Of a DNA stretch of 64,000 nt, positions 22,701-33,597 are shown one piece after another; position 1 is the first letter of the stretch; each line of letters starts with the position of its first letter. The DNA comes from Owenia fusiformis (Eukaryota; Annelida; Polychaeta; Sabellida; Oweniidae). Where the stretch lies: the NCBI GenBank assembly GCA_903813345.2, contig CAIIXF020000001.1, forward strand, positions 47,077,885-47,141,884, read 5' to 3'. The position numbers and the translations under genes were made by a program. A model generated the notes under the pieces. The model did not search any database. It worked only from the letters and a program-made list of their open reading frames with translations, and was not told the origin of the DNA.

Positions 22701-23371
22701 CACCATTCAATGGTGTAAATAAGAAGTTATTTATTTGAAAAAGAAAGATGTAGGCCTATTTATTAGTTTCTGATACCTGATTCTTAATCCTGTGGTAGTC
22801 AATGTTTTATGTCAATTTTTGGTCTCCTCCCATGGCCGGCCTATCTTGTTTGATTTTTAAAGTTTGCAAAATACTTTGTAGATTTGGCAAGAAGATGAGT
22901 GCTATCCATCTGAGCCTATGTTTGTTCCTGCCCCTAATGCTACAAGAGAGGATGAAGGTATGAAATAAGCATAAGGGAATAAAGAAGTACATTTGTTCTA
23001 ATCTAATTTTGGTGAACACATGCAAAATGATAAAAGTAATAAGCAATAACTACGTAACTACTGTATGCATGTTACCAAAGTTCTTATGATATTGCAAATC
23101 ATTAAAAACACTGTTTTGAGTGATTTTTTGTACACGTAGTCTGCAAATTCTTGATTTTATAATTGTCTAACCTTCATCCTAGGTCTAACCCTTTCTCTTC
23201 ATAATATTGCTGACATTACTTTTCACAGGAGTTGTGTTGTCAGTTGTAATCAGCCCAAACAAAGACAAGTCAACGTTTGTCTTAGTGTTAGACGGAGAAA
23301 GTTTTAAGGAAGTTGGAAGAGCGTCGATCCCATGTGATATCCCTCTAGGAATACACGGAACTTTCATTTAA
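16778..23371 (+). CDS. Carotenoid cleavage oxygenase (BCO1/BCO2/RPE65 family), complete, ten exons
   Basis: Exons 16778-16886, 17741-17999, 18739-18889, 20082-20299, 20749-20909, 21210-21364, 21890-22031, 22174-22394, 22882-22957 and 23229-23371 give 544 aa, the usual family length, with every junction in phase. Family landmarks: RNGPGKFE and KYNHWFDG near the N-terminus; the metazoan PDPCK motif; TAHPH, YFHSFNMS (H245), [10 protein letters not shown] (H316) and GIHGTF (H540), which supply the four His that bind the catalytic Fe(II); FPQINY; and [13 protein letters not shown]. There is no mitochondrial-type leader and no TM segment; a membrane-associated enzyme, as in the family, is expected. 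Members cleave carotenoids symmetrically (BCO1) or off-centre (BCO2), or isomerise retinyl esters (RPE65). All-intact ligands argue for an active enzyme, but regioselectivity cannot be read from sequence. Exon 6 uses an AAAG acceptor, chosen because it restores [10 protein letters not shown]. Confidence 0.95.
17551..17599. repeat. Tandem duplication of a 24-bp unit in intron 1
   Basis: 'gtgtgtgatatgatgtacat' occurs twice in succession, at about 17553 and 17577. Confidence 0.7.
19066..19440. repeat. Tandem repeat, about three units of 115-150 bp, in intron 3
   Basis: Each unit carries 'cttcaaattgaccaattttt', 'aaatcatctacaagt', 'agttcaaatctgact' and 'gaccttcaatgac...ctcaaggtcaaaa'. The units start near 19095, 19216 and 19368. 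The 'ggtcaaaa/ttgacc' wording resembles the array at 1-1125. Confidence 0.75.
21534..21803. mobile_element. 270-bp MITE with ~50-bp inverted ends in intron 6
   Basis: The left end 'cgggtgtccccaaaaaatga' plus 'atcgctttttgac' is mirrored by 'gtcaaaaagcgattcattat' plus 'tttgggacacccg' ending at 21803. The inverted similarity goes on through 'agtgtttctcaggaattgat'. No coding sequence. Confidence 0.8.
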
Positions 23372-23746
23372 CCATTGTTCGCCATCATCGCCATCAGTCA
23401 GATGAGCACGCAAAGGACGATACTAATTAAGCTGGCAATGATTGTACATTAATTTAGCTTGAAATGACGATTTTCGACTTATATGATGATCATGACATAT
23501 CGATAAGACGATATACAGTATTAACTAACAGAGCTAGATTTTCAGGTATAACTCAATCATATTTATAAAGTTGAATATCAAAGATAACCGAAATATAATT
23601 GAGTTTGCAAAACCGAGTTTGTGTTTGAAGCCCGGTGTTTGGAGTAATACAAGGTGATATTGCTGTTTATAAATGATATATAAGTGATCTTACGTAATTC
23701 CTTAATAACAAATCACACGTATGCATAGTATTTTCATTGAGCCTAG
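23372..23746. other. Gap between two genes, no exon found
   Basis: Contains the 3' UTR of the oxygenase gene and, if it exists inside the window, the unfound first exon of the next gene. I saw no convincing start codon with a donor in the needed phase. Confidence 0.4.
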
Positions 23747-25289
23747 ACAACAAGAAGTGGTATCTGGCAGAGGTCCGTGATCTGATCATCAATATAGACA
23801 ATGATAGATACGGAGGTAAGTGATATAGTTTTTATCGAAGAGTAATTGATGCCAAATATCAACACGAGTGAGCGAGGCAAACGAATATTGATATTTGATA
23901 TTATATATTTACGAGAAACTTGGAATGCAAAACCATTTTATTACAAGCTGAAAATAATCTGATAGCTGATAATCAGGTATATCCCATGATCAAAATTTGA
24001 CCAAAAATTAAAAACAAATTCACGTATTATACAACTGTGCGGGTGATTAATGATATGACCCGTATATGGGGCTGATAAACGATTTTCTGGAAAATATCCT
24101 GGACGAATCGCCATAATATCAGAAAAACACTGGCTGTTGTTCAACAGATAACACAACATACAATCGGCCGGACAAATGATGATATCAGTACTAGTATTAT
24201 GACATCACAAAAAAGAACATTTCATTGTCTTCGATGTTGTTTTGATTTCAAAAGTTATAATCAAATTGAAGTCAAAGAACAGAGCAATAATCGCCTCTCC
24301 CTTCAATTAAGTAAAGTGGTAAGTAATAGTTTTGGTCTCGTTACTAAAGCAAAAATTTTAAGTCTGCCAAACAAAGATAAATATAAAGAATTATGAAACT
24401 GCTCTTTATGCAACAAATAACTGCCAAAAGATAGGCCTACTATAAGTTGAATTATGGACTTGGTTGAATTTCGTTTTCAGCGTTTATGGGTATTTTAGAA
24501 GCAATCGAAGAAGATGGCTCTCATCCTAGAATGCGCAGACGGCCTAGGTTCTGTGTGTCTGACACGGCACTGGACTACTCGTGTGCAGGAAACAATGGCC
24601 TCAACGGATGCCACGAAGATCGCCCAACAAGAAATAAAATAAGGCGACTCCATGGCCCAAAATATATCCCCTTAGCTGACTACCTTTCCAAAAACGAGGT
24701 AACGTCAGAACAAGATGAATCTGCATCGATGGATGACAAACACCCAAGTGATTTTTCATTGATCAGAATGGGCTTTGAACAGCAGTACTCAAAGATTCCA
24801 GAATACTTGAGGCAGCTGGGTTATGAAGATGTTAAAGATATCTACAAACCCAACTTCAAGAAAGATAGACGAGTTTGGCTTCATAAATCATCCTCTAAAA
24901 AACAATTAAACACTATGAGTATGCCCAATGACCACATGCAAAACGAACCACAAGTGCAAGACATTGGCGTTCAATTAGCAAAGAAAGATTCACGTAAATG
25001 GCTTCATAAATCATCAGATAACAAGAAGGGAGCTATTGATGAACCTAATGATTTTCGATCACATTACACGTTTCGAAATCATAGTAGCCCCCCAAATAGA
25101 ACTGCTCGCAATGTGGGTAATAGTAGCCCGAGTAAAAGCGTTACACTGATCAGCTCTTCCGCAAGTCTGTATTTGAATTCTTCTTTTGAAAATTTGTATG
25201 TTGACACTGACGAGGATGTAACGGCTTCCAAAAGTAATGATTCGGTCAGGTGTCTTCCCGATCTTGACAATGATTGGTGCATCGTGTAA
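23747..25289 (+). CDS. Unrecognised soluble protein, last two exons
   Basis: Exon 23747-23815 (acceptor cctag, donor gtaagt) reads NKKWYLAEVRDLIINIDNDRYG and joins in phase 1 to the terminal exon 24481-25289 (acceptor 'gttttcag'), which continues AFMGILEAIEEDGSHPRMRRRPRFCVS... to TAA 25287-25289. The known part is about 290 residues. It starts with a helical segment, then an Arg-rich stretch (RMRRRPRF). Next comes a copy pair KKDRRVWLHKSSSKK / KKDSRKWLHKSSDNKK about 45 residues apart, each followed by a 'PND' tripeptide, then a Ser/Asn-rich tail ending DLDNDWCIV. No TM segment or signal. The N-terminus is missing. AATAAA follows at 25417. I do not recognise the family and assign no function. 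Confidence 0.6.
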
Positions 25290-25416
25290 GAAAAGACAGC
25301 CACGACATTTGATCTGATCAAGAGCAATGGAGTAATTAAAGAATGACAATTATGTGAGTTTCATTCCACATTACATAGAATGACTCAAATGTAATGCGTT
25401 ATTGCTCGTTTAGTAA

Positions 25417-25422
25417 AATAAA
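25417..25422 (+). promoter_or_regulatory. Polyadenylation signal
   Basis: AATAAA lies 128 bases downstream of the stop at 25287-25289, supporting a terminal exon on the plus strand. Confidence 0.5.
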
Positions 25423-25557
25423 TGACCAAGCAATTTCATTAGAATTTTTGTAAGGTTTCATTTTGATTTTAAAACATTCATATTTTGCTTGAAGACGATA
25501 TCTAATGACCTTTTGGAGAACAATTTTTAAGATTACACGATTATGAATAGTGCATAG

Positions 25558-28500
25558 CTACAAAACAGCTGTTCTATTTATGGCTAATACCTTATAAGGT
25601 AATGCACATATCGTGAGTCCTATTTTCCCCTGTAAACTTGGCAGGGGCAGATCAGGAGGAAGTCGAAAGTGAAAACGTTGGAGCATGCTTGTGAAGAATA
25701 AGAACAACTCTGTTCGTGCTAGGGACTCCCCTAGACACATTCTTTTACCTGAAAAACAAAATGAAAACAATTAGGACTAATGAGAGTCTCGTGACCAGCA
25801 GAACGCTGAAGGTACAACCAGTAAAAGTGAAACGAACCCTTTACATCCAAAGCAAAGATTACAAACACAATGAATCAGCGTCATATGCACCAACCCTACC
25901 ATAACATGTTCACCAATCCATCACAATCCAAAATCATTCTGATTTATCAGAGCCCTAACGAATAGTAAGGCTATGTTAAACCCACAATGATCCAAAATCG
26001 TTTGACCATCATTCGGAATGCTTATGATTTGTTTCTGGTTGGACTCGTAATTGCTTCTTTTCTATCTGTGTTTTATTCTGGTTTTTTGCTCCGTATCTTT
26101 GATAAGGGAAATAAAGAATAATAAACAATTTTTGTGATGTCTGGATACTTTTTAGATTATCGCTCTGAGCACACTTTGCACTATTTTGGCCATGGACTGT
26201 TCATGACATTATCTTTTGGGACATAGATATCAAAATATTCCAGTACTTCTAATTACTACCGCGTAATCATATAAATCATGCAATTATACAGGAATGCACT
26301 TCCATGGTTGTCAAACTTTTTGAGGGAAGTGTAGGGCACTTACCTAGAGAATAGGGAATGAAGTGTGCTGGTTTGTTAACTTTCCCCTTGTCATCTAAGA
26401 AATTTCGAGGGTCAAATTCATCCGGATTCTTCCAGAGTTTACTGTCTGCTAGGGCTGCCCATATGTTCGGGAAAATCATCGTGCCTTTTGGTAGCATATA
26501 CTGTCTGAACTTAACATCTTCTGTTGTGGAATGTGGTAAAGCAAATGGGATAATATTAGCAAATCGTTGTATTTCCATTATACAAGCGTCAGTGTATGGT
26601 ACCTTTGGTTTATCAGCCATAGAAATCATTGCTTCTGTTCCTATGTTATCATCTAGTTCTTGGTGGATCTTCGCTTGGATATCCTGATTTATCGCCAGAT
26701 AGAGGATCCCCCATCTTAGTGTGTTGATCATTGTATCTGTCCCTGCAGCAAATAGGTCGCTTATTACCTCCAGTAACTGATCATCTGAAAAAAGAGCCAG
26801 CGTGTTATTAGAACACGAACCCTCGAAAGAAAATGTACATGTACCAATTATAGTATCGTTAAAGGGACAAAGTGCTAAAATGAAATCTCACTTTTTATCT
26901 TCATAGTATTTCCAATGGATAAATAAGTACCTGATCTTTCATTTGACACCAAAAATAGCTCAAACAGACCACATCAGACTTGACACTGGATCATGAAAAA
27001 ATATTTTTGATCTATCAATTAATATGTGTCAAGTTTTTAGCAATGCCATAGAAAGATGGCATTGTTGTTTGCACTGATTATCCATTCATTTTTGATAGGA
27101 TTTTCAAGCATACGCCATCTTTTAATCCAAGAGTTATTTAAAACATACATTTTTTGAAAAGTGGTAATTCACTTTTTTCAATCTCTGAACTTCAAATGCC
27201 GTTTTCTATGCGAATAAATTTTTTTTTCACTTCAGTATTATCCCAAATTAAAGTTTTTATCATATTTGATTGACTGTGTGAGTGACATGTCTCAAAAAAT
27301 ATTTTGTCCCTTTTCCTTCAAAAATAGGCGCATTGCCTGTTTAATATAAACAGCAAAATAATGCAAATAGCGTAATAAAACGATACAATTTATCATTATC
27401 ATAATCATTTTCCATTGGGTGAATCATGGGCATTCAATAGCTATTGAAAGTCCATGGGTTAATACATAAATGTTACCCTCTAAGTCTTGTCGGCAAAATA
27501 TATATGTCCCTATACTCCATACCCAAAACCTCCCATAACATAACCGTCGTTCTCTTACCTGTAAACCCATGTTTGCCAGGATTGATCTTCTCTTGGGTTG
27601 CCATTTCCTTGAGATATGCATCCAAGAAATCTTTTATATTGACAGGACTGTGAGTCTTTTTGTGTTCTGCGATAGTTCTCTCAAGAAACTCGGTGAGTGG
27701 TTCATCATTTTCAAGAGCCTCTTTAAACTTAAATGGATCCCCGGGAATGTATTTCAAAAATGGAAAATAGTTCAACACAGACGAGGCTCCAATGTGTTCC
27801 ACATTTTTATTTAGATATTCCAGATACAGTTGAATGTCTTCATTATCGTATGTGACTCTTTCACCAAACACTAAAAGGCAGATTATATTTGCAACTGCTT
27901 TTCCAATGATATTCCACATGTCAAAGGCTACACCATTTTCTTTTTCTATCTCAGCTAGGAAGATCGTAATTTCATCTTGTATCCTGGGCTCCATATCGGT
28001 TTTTCCCATACCAAAGTCCTTTAAGACCCCCATTGCAAAATGCCTTTGCTCTTTCCAAAGTGGCCCCTCGGATGCAGCAAGACCTGTAAGATTACCATAG
28101 AGATTAACCCTAATGAACACCATCATCTAAAAAGACCGAGCTTCTTCATGTTTACAGTTTATAGTATTAAAAATGAAATGGGGGGAGGGGGATCATGCAA
28201 TGGAGGGACTTCCACATTTATACTCACAGGATGTCAACGCTTAATTTTCGTAATTTGATGAAACTTGCACTTTAATCAAGACAAATAAAAAAATCACATG
28301 ATTTATCTTTAACTTAAAATGGTCGCTCTACACCAGTCAGTGTTCGCTGTATTTTTCACGGTTACAAAAAAATATTTGACTTTTAATATATATTAATCAT
28401 CTATAGGGTTAGCTAGGCCACTTGGTTTAAAAGTATTGTTTTGAAAATGGTGACCCTCAAGAATATTTCACTTGAAACATACATACAAAATCAATTCACA

Positions 28501-29361
28501 TAATTTTCTCTTCATTATGAGCTCGTGCATTAGCATATCTCTAGGGGAAGCCTATTCATTTACCTAACATTCCGGCCATATCATCTGTAATGAACATAGG
28601 CGGCCTTCCAGCAAAAACATCTCCTTGTCTTACAAATGCTTCCTTGATAGCCGCGTAACTGTTCAGCACTACGACGGGCTTCCTACCCATCCTGCGATAT
28701 ATGTTTTTTTGAAAAAACGTTTGATGTGTTGAATAGAATATAACATGGTAGTTGTTAAGTCATACTTGCTTATGAGACACATTTATCATTACCCGAGAAT
28801 AACATCAGATGGTCTTAAGCATTACAGTTTGCATAGTTGTTTTATTCATCAGTTATATCAATGTTCAGTGTATAGGCAACTGGCACACATACGGGTGTAT
28901 ATAGTTACATATGATTATATTACATAATTGTATTAATCAAGATAAGATATTAAACTAGAAGAAAAGTAACAGAAGAGAAAGAAATATACATTTATATACA
29001 TGTAAGCACATACATGTATAGCTAAATGTTATACAGTTCAATTTAATTACACAATCGCAATTAGCATTTACAACCTATGATTAATACAATTTACATGACA
29101 TGATTATCAATTTGAATTTTGATAATTTTACAATTACCTCAATGTGAAAACATCTCCATATTTCTTTCCAAGTGAAACGCATGTCTTATGAAGCTCATTT
29201 CCAAGAAACGGGAAATTGCCAACTATTGGTAGAGCAGCTGGTCCAGGTGGAAGTTGTCCTCTCGAGTTATAATACAGAAATATAAGTCCACATACTAGAA
29301 CGACAATTAAAGTAACAATTGAGACGTGGAGAGTCGTTATTGAAAGTAACTCCATCACCAT
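25558..29361 (-). CDS. Cytochrome P450, clan 2 (CYP2-like), complete, five exons
   Basis: Exons 29361-29138, 28691-28564, 28083-27559, 26784-26344 and 25748-25558 give 502 aa, all in phase. The N-terminal anchor of about 25 hydrophobic residues is followed by the Pro hinge [12 protein letters not shown], as in microsomal P450s. Other landmarks: [16 protein letters not shown] (C-helix W..xR); I-helix AGTDT (A306-T310); K-helix EIQR (E363-R366); FDPRNF; and the heme loop [12 protein letters not shown] with Cys444 as iron ligand. The near-invariant Phe of FxxGxRxCxG is Tyr437. Start choice: ATG GTG ATG at 29361 is the first in-frame ATG; upstream at 29407 a tiny out-of-frame uORF (Met-Tyr-Met-stop) occurs. 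Clan-2 enzymes hydroxylate fatty acids, steroids, retinoids or xenobiotics; the substrate is unknown here. Intron 3 carries a foldback remnant close to the exon 3 donor. Confidence 0.95.
27420..27548. repeat. MITE-like remnant in P450 intron 3
   Basis: On the minus strand 'ggaggttttgggtatgg' and 'gttatgggaggttttgg' resemble the arm of the foldback at 7322-7459. A small palindrome (attcaatagctattgaa) lies at about 27430. It ends about 10 bases from the donor at 27558. Confidence 0.4.
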
Positions 29362-29533
29362 CTCGCTTCTCAGTTTAAATGTACTGGCTGAGGAACTACA
29401 TGTACATGCCACAAGAACAAATAATTAAACGTGTCTTTGGTGAACACTCCCGGGTGAACACTGCTAGATTAATTTTCTTATTGGTTAAATTCGACCCACT
29501 AAATTTTGTTTTTATTGTATTCTAAGTTTTATT

Positions 29534-30288
29534 GGAATGTTATAAAAACCCTTCGACCTTCGACCTGCACCTTCGACCTTCACCTTCGACTTACAGGGTG
29601 TCCAAAAAGAAAATATTATAGAAGCTATTTTTGCCGATCTCAGACCACGCAAGAGTCATTTGATTTGTGGTTCACAGGTGAGATCGTCAATATCTTAAAT
29701 TGTAGCAACGTTTGCAGTACCCTAGGTATAGTTACAGGGGTGAAATAGCGTTTTCATGTTATCAAATTAAGATTCTGTTGATGTTGATCGGGTAGTCAAT
29801 CGGGTAGTTTAAATGGAAGTTTCCCTTTTTAGAACTTACTTCCTGGTTTTGATTCGATTGAATCGAAGTAAGATTAGAGTAAGTAGCGATCAATTACTGT
29901 TCTATTTATTGAGTTCAAATCATAGTCTTGTTGTGTGATCAGTATTAAAACGGGATATGGCGTCAATAACTTGTTATTTAACTTCCAAATCTTGTCCGAA
30001 AAGTGATGACGTCACCTGGCATATAAAGTATTTCGCCGATGTAAACTCAAGAGATGACAGCTATAGCTTTCGACGAGGACAGAGCTCCGTTCAATTTCAT
30101 AATCTATGTGAAGTTGGACTTAGTCGTTTTTCAAAGAAATATTTTTGGACTTTGACAATTTTCATAAGAAAAGTCAAAGGTGCAGGTCGAAGGGTTTTTA
30201 TAACTTTCTTTTTGGCCCGCTTTTCGGATACCCTGTAGGTCGAAGCTGAAGGTCGAAGGTGCAGGTCGAAGGGTTTTTATAACATTCC
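29534..30288. mobile_element. 755-bp element with ~85-bp inverted ends and 9-bp target duplication
   Basis: The left end GGAATGTTATAAAAACCC plus 'ttcgacctgcaccttcgacc' and 'acagggtgtccaaaaag' is mirrored at the right end, finishing in ...ATAACATTCC at 30288. It is flanked by identical AGTTTTATT at 29525-29533 and 30289-30297. A further partial copy of the end sequence (caaaggtgcaggtcgaaggg, tttttataac) lies inside at 30174-30206. No coding capacity. A 9-bp duplication with long inverted ends suits a non-autonomous Mutator-like (MULE) element. Confidence 0.85.
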
Positions 30289-30297
30289 AGTTTTATT

Positions 30298-31655
30298 TAA
30301 TATCTGAAAATATTTTAGAATTACTTCCAGACACCAAAGGGTTAACTAATTCATGCGAGCAACCTATATGTATGTATGTATTATTTATTTGCGTCTATAG
30401 AGGTGGCACTTCTAAGGATAAGATGTCCTAATTTTAACAAACTGTTTGTATTGTTTTTACAGCTATCACTGTAAGTGTTATCTGGTACTGTACTTGTACT
30501 GTACATTGTACATCATGAGACTAACATTGTTTCATTGATTATATCGATCAATACAAACAATACATTTCCACGTGGCTTTGAATCGCACACTCCTCTCAAT
30601 AAATATGGAAACACAGATGGGGGCTACTACATGAATGTCATGAATTTTGAACTTTTAACGTACAGGTATGTGTGAGTTTGAGTGAATCTAGTACATATCT
30701 TACCCTTCAAGTTCCCTTATTCTTTATCAAGATCATCGCAATATAGATATTGACAACAGTATTTTCAAACAATGTTAGAAAACGTGTCATAAGTAAGGAT
30801 TTTATAGCATTTCAGAATTCATCTTGTACCCTAAGCAGAATGAGCCTGCAGAACCAAAATCCACTTATGATTTTTATTTGTGATTGAATTAGAATGAGCC
30901 GTATCGAGTTTTCACTTTTTTCCATATAGCCTACAGAGTAGGTAAAAATAGGACGATTAATACATGGACTCTAATTAAAATAACATTGTTATGCATGAAT
31001 GATATACGATATATGATTTTGCTATTTATTGCAACATGGGAGTGATCTATCTCGTACAACCAGAGAAAACGACCGGATTGCACTGCCATCTTTTAATAAA
31101 CATTCTTTCTATTACCTGCATCCTAATATACCCTGTCCTTTAAATCATGGGCGCCTACTGTATTAAGTAAATCTGAATTATTGAACGGTAGATTCTCAAG
31201 GCTACAGATGAGGGTCATTGTATTCTTCGTATTGATCGATATAAAACATTAACAGGTACATAGCCATAATCTATCAATAGCGTACCTCTACAGAGTAAAC
31301 ACATTTGATGGACCAACAATGAGGATTCTATATGGATTCTATAGCTGAATGGAACTAAGTCAAGAGTGGAAATGTAGAGCGTTGCCTTCATATAACTGAA
31401 TATGGCAATTGTAATCGACAGTAATTCGTTGGTGGATTTGTGGGACCTTTCAAAACAGAAGAACAGATTACATGTTGATGAGTAGCCACTTCTCATAAAG
31501 TCTCATATAGGAGTTGAAACCTCCGAAAGGTTACCGGTTAATCTTGGTACCGCGCGTTGGAAAGCTTAAAATCTAGTCTAGTACTGTTCGCTCGATATAT
31601 AATGCTACAACAATAGAAGATTAATACACGGTATAAGTGAGTTAAGAAATTGAGA
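30298..31655. other. Intergenic, no exon recognised
   Basis: Open frames here are under 95 codons and lack splice context or family resemblance. The last 150 bases are the presumed promoter of the downstream intronless gene ('gatatataatg' near 31594). Confidence 0.45.
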
Positions 31656-32753
31656 ATGCCGAAACGCAAGGTTGTGTCTCACGCTCGGCAGCGCCTCGCT
31701 GAAAGGAAAGCGATCAGGGATGAGATGACGGGTGCCGGGAGGAGGCGAGAAGCCAATGCAAGGAAACAGGAGGCTCGGGCGGTACAGGTCCAAAAGAGAG
31801 CAGATACACAAGCGACAAAAGCCCGACAAACCGAAGCTAGGCGTGCTGCTAGGCGTGCTGCCAGACCAACAAATGTAGTTGTGCGTCCCACAAGATACGT
31901 CACTGTGACAAGAAACATACCCAGCTCAGCCCAAAGCGGTGCCTGTAACATACCAAGTTCAGCCCAAGACGGTGCTACTAACAGTGTAAATGGTTCTGGT
32001 GCATCTGTCGACAGAAGACCAGATGGACCTGTGTCGACTGACAGTACATCAGAAAAGCGTACGCATATCAAGAGGAATGCATTTCTCAGACTCTGTGTCT
32101 TCCTTCTAGTATTGTTCCTGATAGCTCTAACAGGCATAGCACTGACAACTGTAGGAGTGGTGAAAGACGACATGGCCCTTACTGTGATCGGCCCCTTGCT
32201 TCTCGTAATAGGGATAGGGACATTGGTAGCAGTTGGAATACTATTTTACTATAAGTCTCGTAAAACTGGCTTCTTTTCTCCATCCGATATAACAGAACAT
32301 ACCAATCCTAGTATAAGGTCTACCTCGATTGATATTAACTCCTCGCCAACCAGAACAACAGCTAAAATTTCTTTTATACCTGCTAGCAAAGATAAACCAG
32401 ATAACCCTACAGCATCGGGTGGATCGGCCGATCCCTCCAAACCTCCACCGGGAGGTGAAAAACATGTTGCTGAAACAGCGTCCAATCTTGCTCCCACTGC
32501 TGAATCATCTCCACCAAACTCTAATGAACGTCAAGATGGCTTTGCTAGTGCCACTGCGCCACCTAATAATATTGCCACTGCCCCATCCAGTTCTTCGCCA
32601 CCACCACCCTCATACACCACTGTGAGCGAAATGCCGGAAGGGTCTAACACGCATCAAACTCCACACGACCGAAGAGACAGTAGAGAGGATATAGATGTGA
32701 CAAACTCACCTCCGTCTTATAGCGAAGCCATATCTCGTAAATCAGACGTGTGA
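31656..32753 (+). CDS. Intronless two-TM protein with basic N-terminus and two PPxY motifs
   Basis: A single open frame of 365 codons starts at ATG 31656 (MPKRKVVSHARQRL); an in-frame TTG lies two codons earlier. Residues 1-70 are rich in Arg, Lys and Ala. Then come a near-duplicate pair IPSSAQSGA / IPSSAQDGA, and two hydrophobic helices at about 146-169 (LLVLFLIALTGIALTTVGVV) and 174-199 (LTVIGPLLLVIGIGTLVAVG) joined by a very short VKDD loop, so a hairpin with both ends on one side, probably cytosolic. The C-terminal 165 residues are Pro/Ser/Thr-rich and carry PPSY twice (PPPPSY and PPSYSEA). PPxY motifs bind WW domains, typically NEDD4-type ubiquitin ligases. The overall plan resembles TMEM171/174-type small membrane adaptors, but I cannot assign it. 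AATAAA follows at 32924. It could also be a retrocopy, though the frame is intact. Confidence 0.8.
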   Translation: MPKRKVVSHARQRLAERKAIRDEMTGAGRRREANARKQEARAVQVQKRADTQATKARQTEARRAARRAARPTNVVVRPTRYVTVTRNIPSSAQSGACNIPSSAQDGATNSVNGSGASVDRRPDGPVSTDSTSEKRTHIKRNAFLRLCVFLLVLFLIALTGIALTTVGVVKDDMALTVIGPLLLVIGIGTLVAVGILFYYKSRKTGFFSPSDITEHTNPSIRSTSIDINSSPTRTTAKISFIPASKDKPDNPTASGGSADPSKPPPGGEKHVAETASNLAPTAESSPPNSNERQDGFASATAPPNNIATAPSSSSPPPPSYTTVSEMPEGSNTHQTPHDRRDSREDIDVTNSPPSYSEAISRKSDV

Positions 32754-32923
32754 CAACGATCAAATTTGCAATGCTTGATTTTTTGGTGCACCACGTGCTC
32801 GACTTTTCAGTAATAGGGCTCCACAATAATCTATTATAGGTTCTCTAATGAATTCAACTTTCATGCATTGGAGACCCTTTGATCGGTTAATACAAATGTT
32901 GTTGCAGTGTCAGTTATAAAGGA

Positions 32924-32929
32924 AATAAA
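32924..32929 (+). promoter_or_regulatory. Polyadenylation signal
   Basis: AATAAA in 'ggaaataaag' lies 171 bases after the stop of the intronless two-TM gene. Confidence 0.55.
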
Positions 32930-33597
32930 GTATTATATTTCTTTATATTATCAATATGTTTAGATCCATATGATGATTCTACATGTTCTATGTATGAGAT
33001 CGCTTTATAATGTCCATTGAGGAGATCGCGTTCAAATTAGAGATCTAGATCGGGAGATTACTCTCACTTCTATTTTGTACTCAAATTCACAGATAAATAG
33101 AATGAGTGAAAAGTCAGAAATTAGTAGTTGTAAAAATATGTTAAACTTATAAAGCGGTTATTTAATGGGAGGGATTGATTATGAATTTTCCGAGGGAAAA
33201 TATGATATTGGCCGAGCAAAATATCATAATGTTCCTTCATTTGCCAATACGCTCATCATGTCACAAGTATTTTGGGGAACCATTCCAATGTTATTTATTC
33301 ATCTAGTTTTTCTAAAACAGTGAGATTAACGAAACCGTGAGATTAACGTGTTTTGATTTTGTGCACAAATTCCGTTGTTACCTCAACCACATTATTGAAA
33401 ACAAGAGCTTTGCCGAGGCAATTTATGACAATGAATGTTTCCCATGTGTTGAGAATGTGATGAGCTTATTGGCAGGTGAGAAAGAATAAAAAATACGTTC
33501 ACTACCTATCTTAATTTTGAAAAAGATATCGATTTTTATAATGATTTTCCTGTGTACTCCACGATAATACTAGAATACGCTTTCATATCCCTGCAAG

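Noticed and set aside
24199-24396. FHCLRCCFDF stretch as a possible zinc finger exon
   Set aside because: No second ligand pair at finger spacing and no splice signals in the right phase; lies in the intron of the 23747-25289 gene.
31679-32173. 164-codon minus-strand open frame
   Set aside because: It mirrors the plus-strand two-TM gene, which has a poly(A) signal, clear TM segments and motifs; the reverse frame is a by-product.
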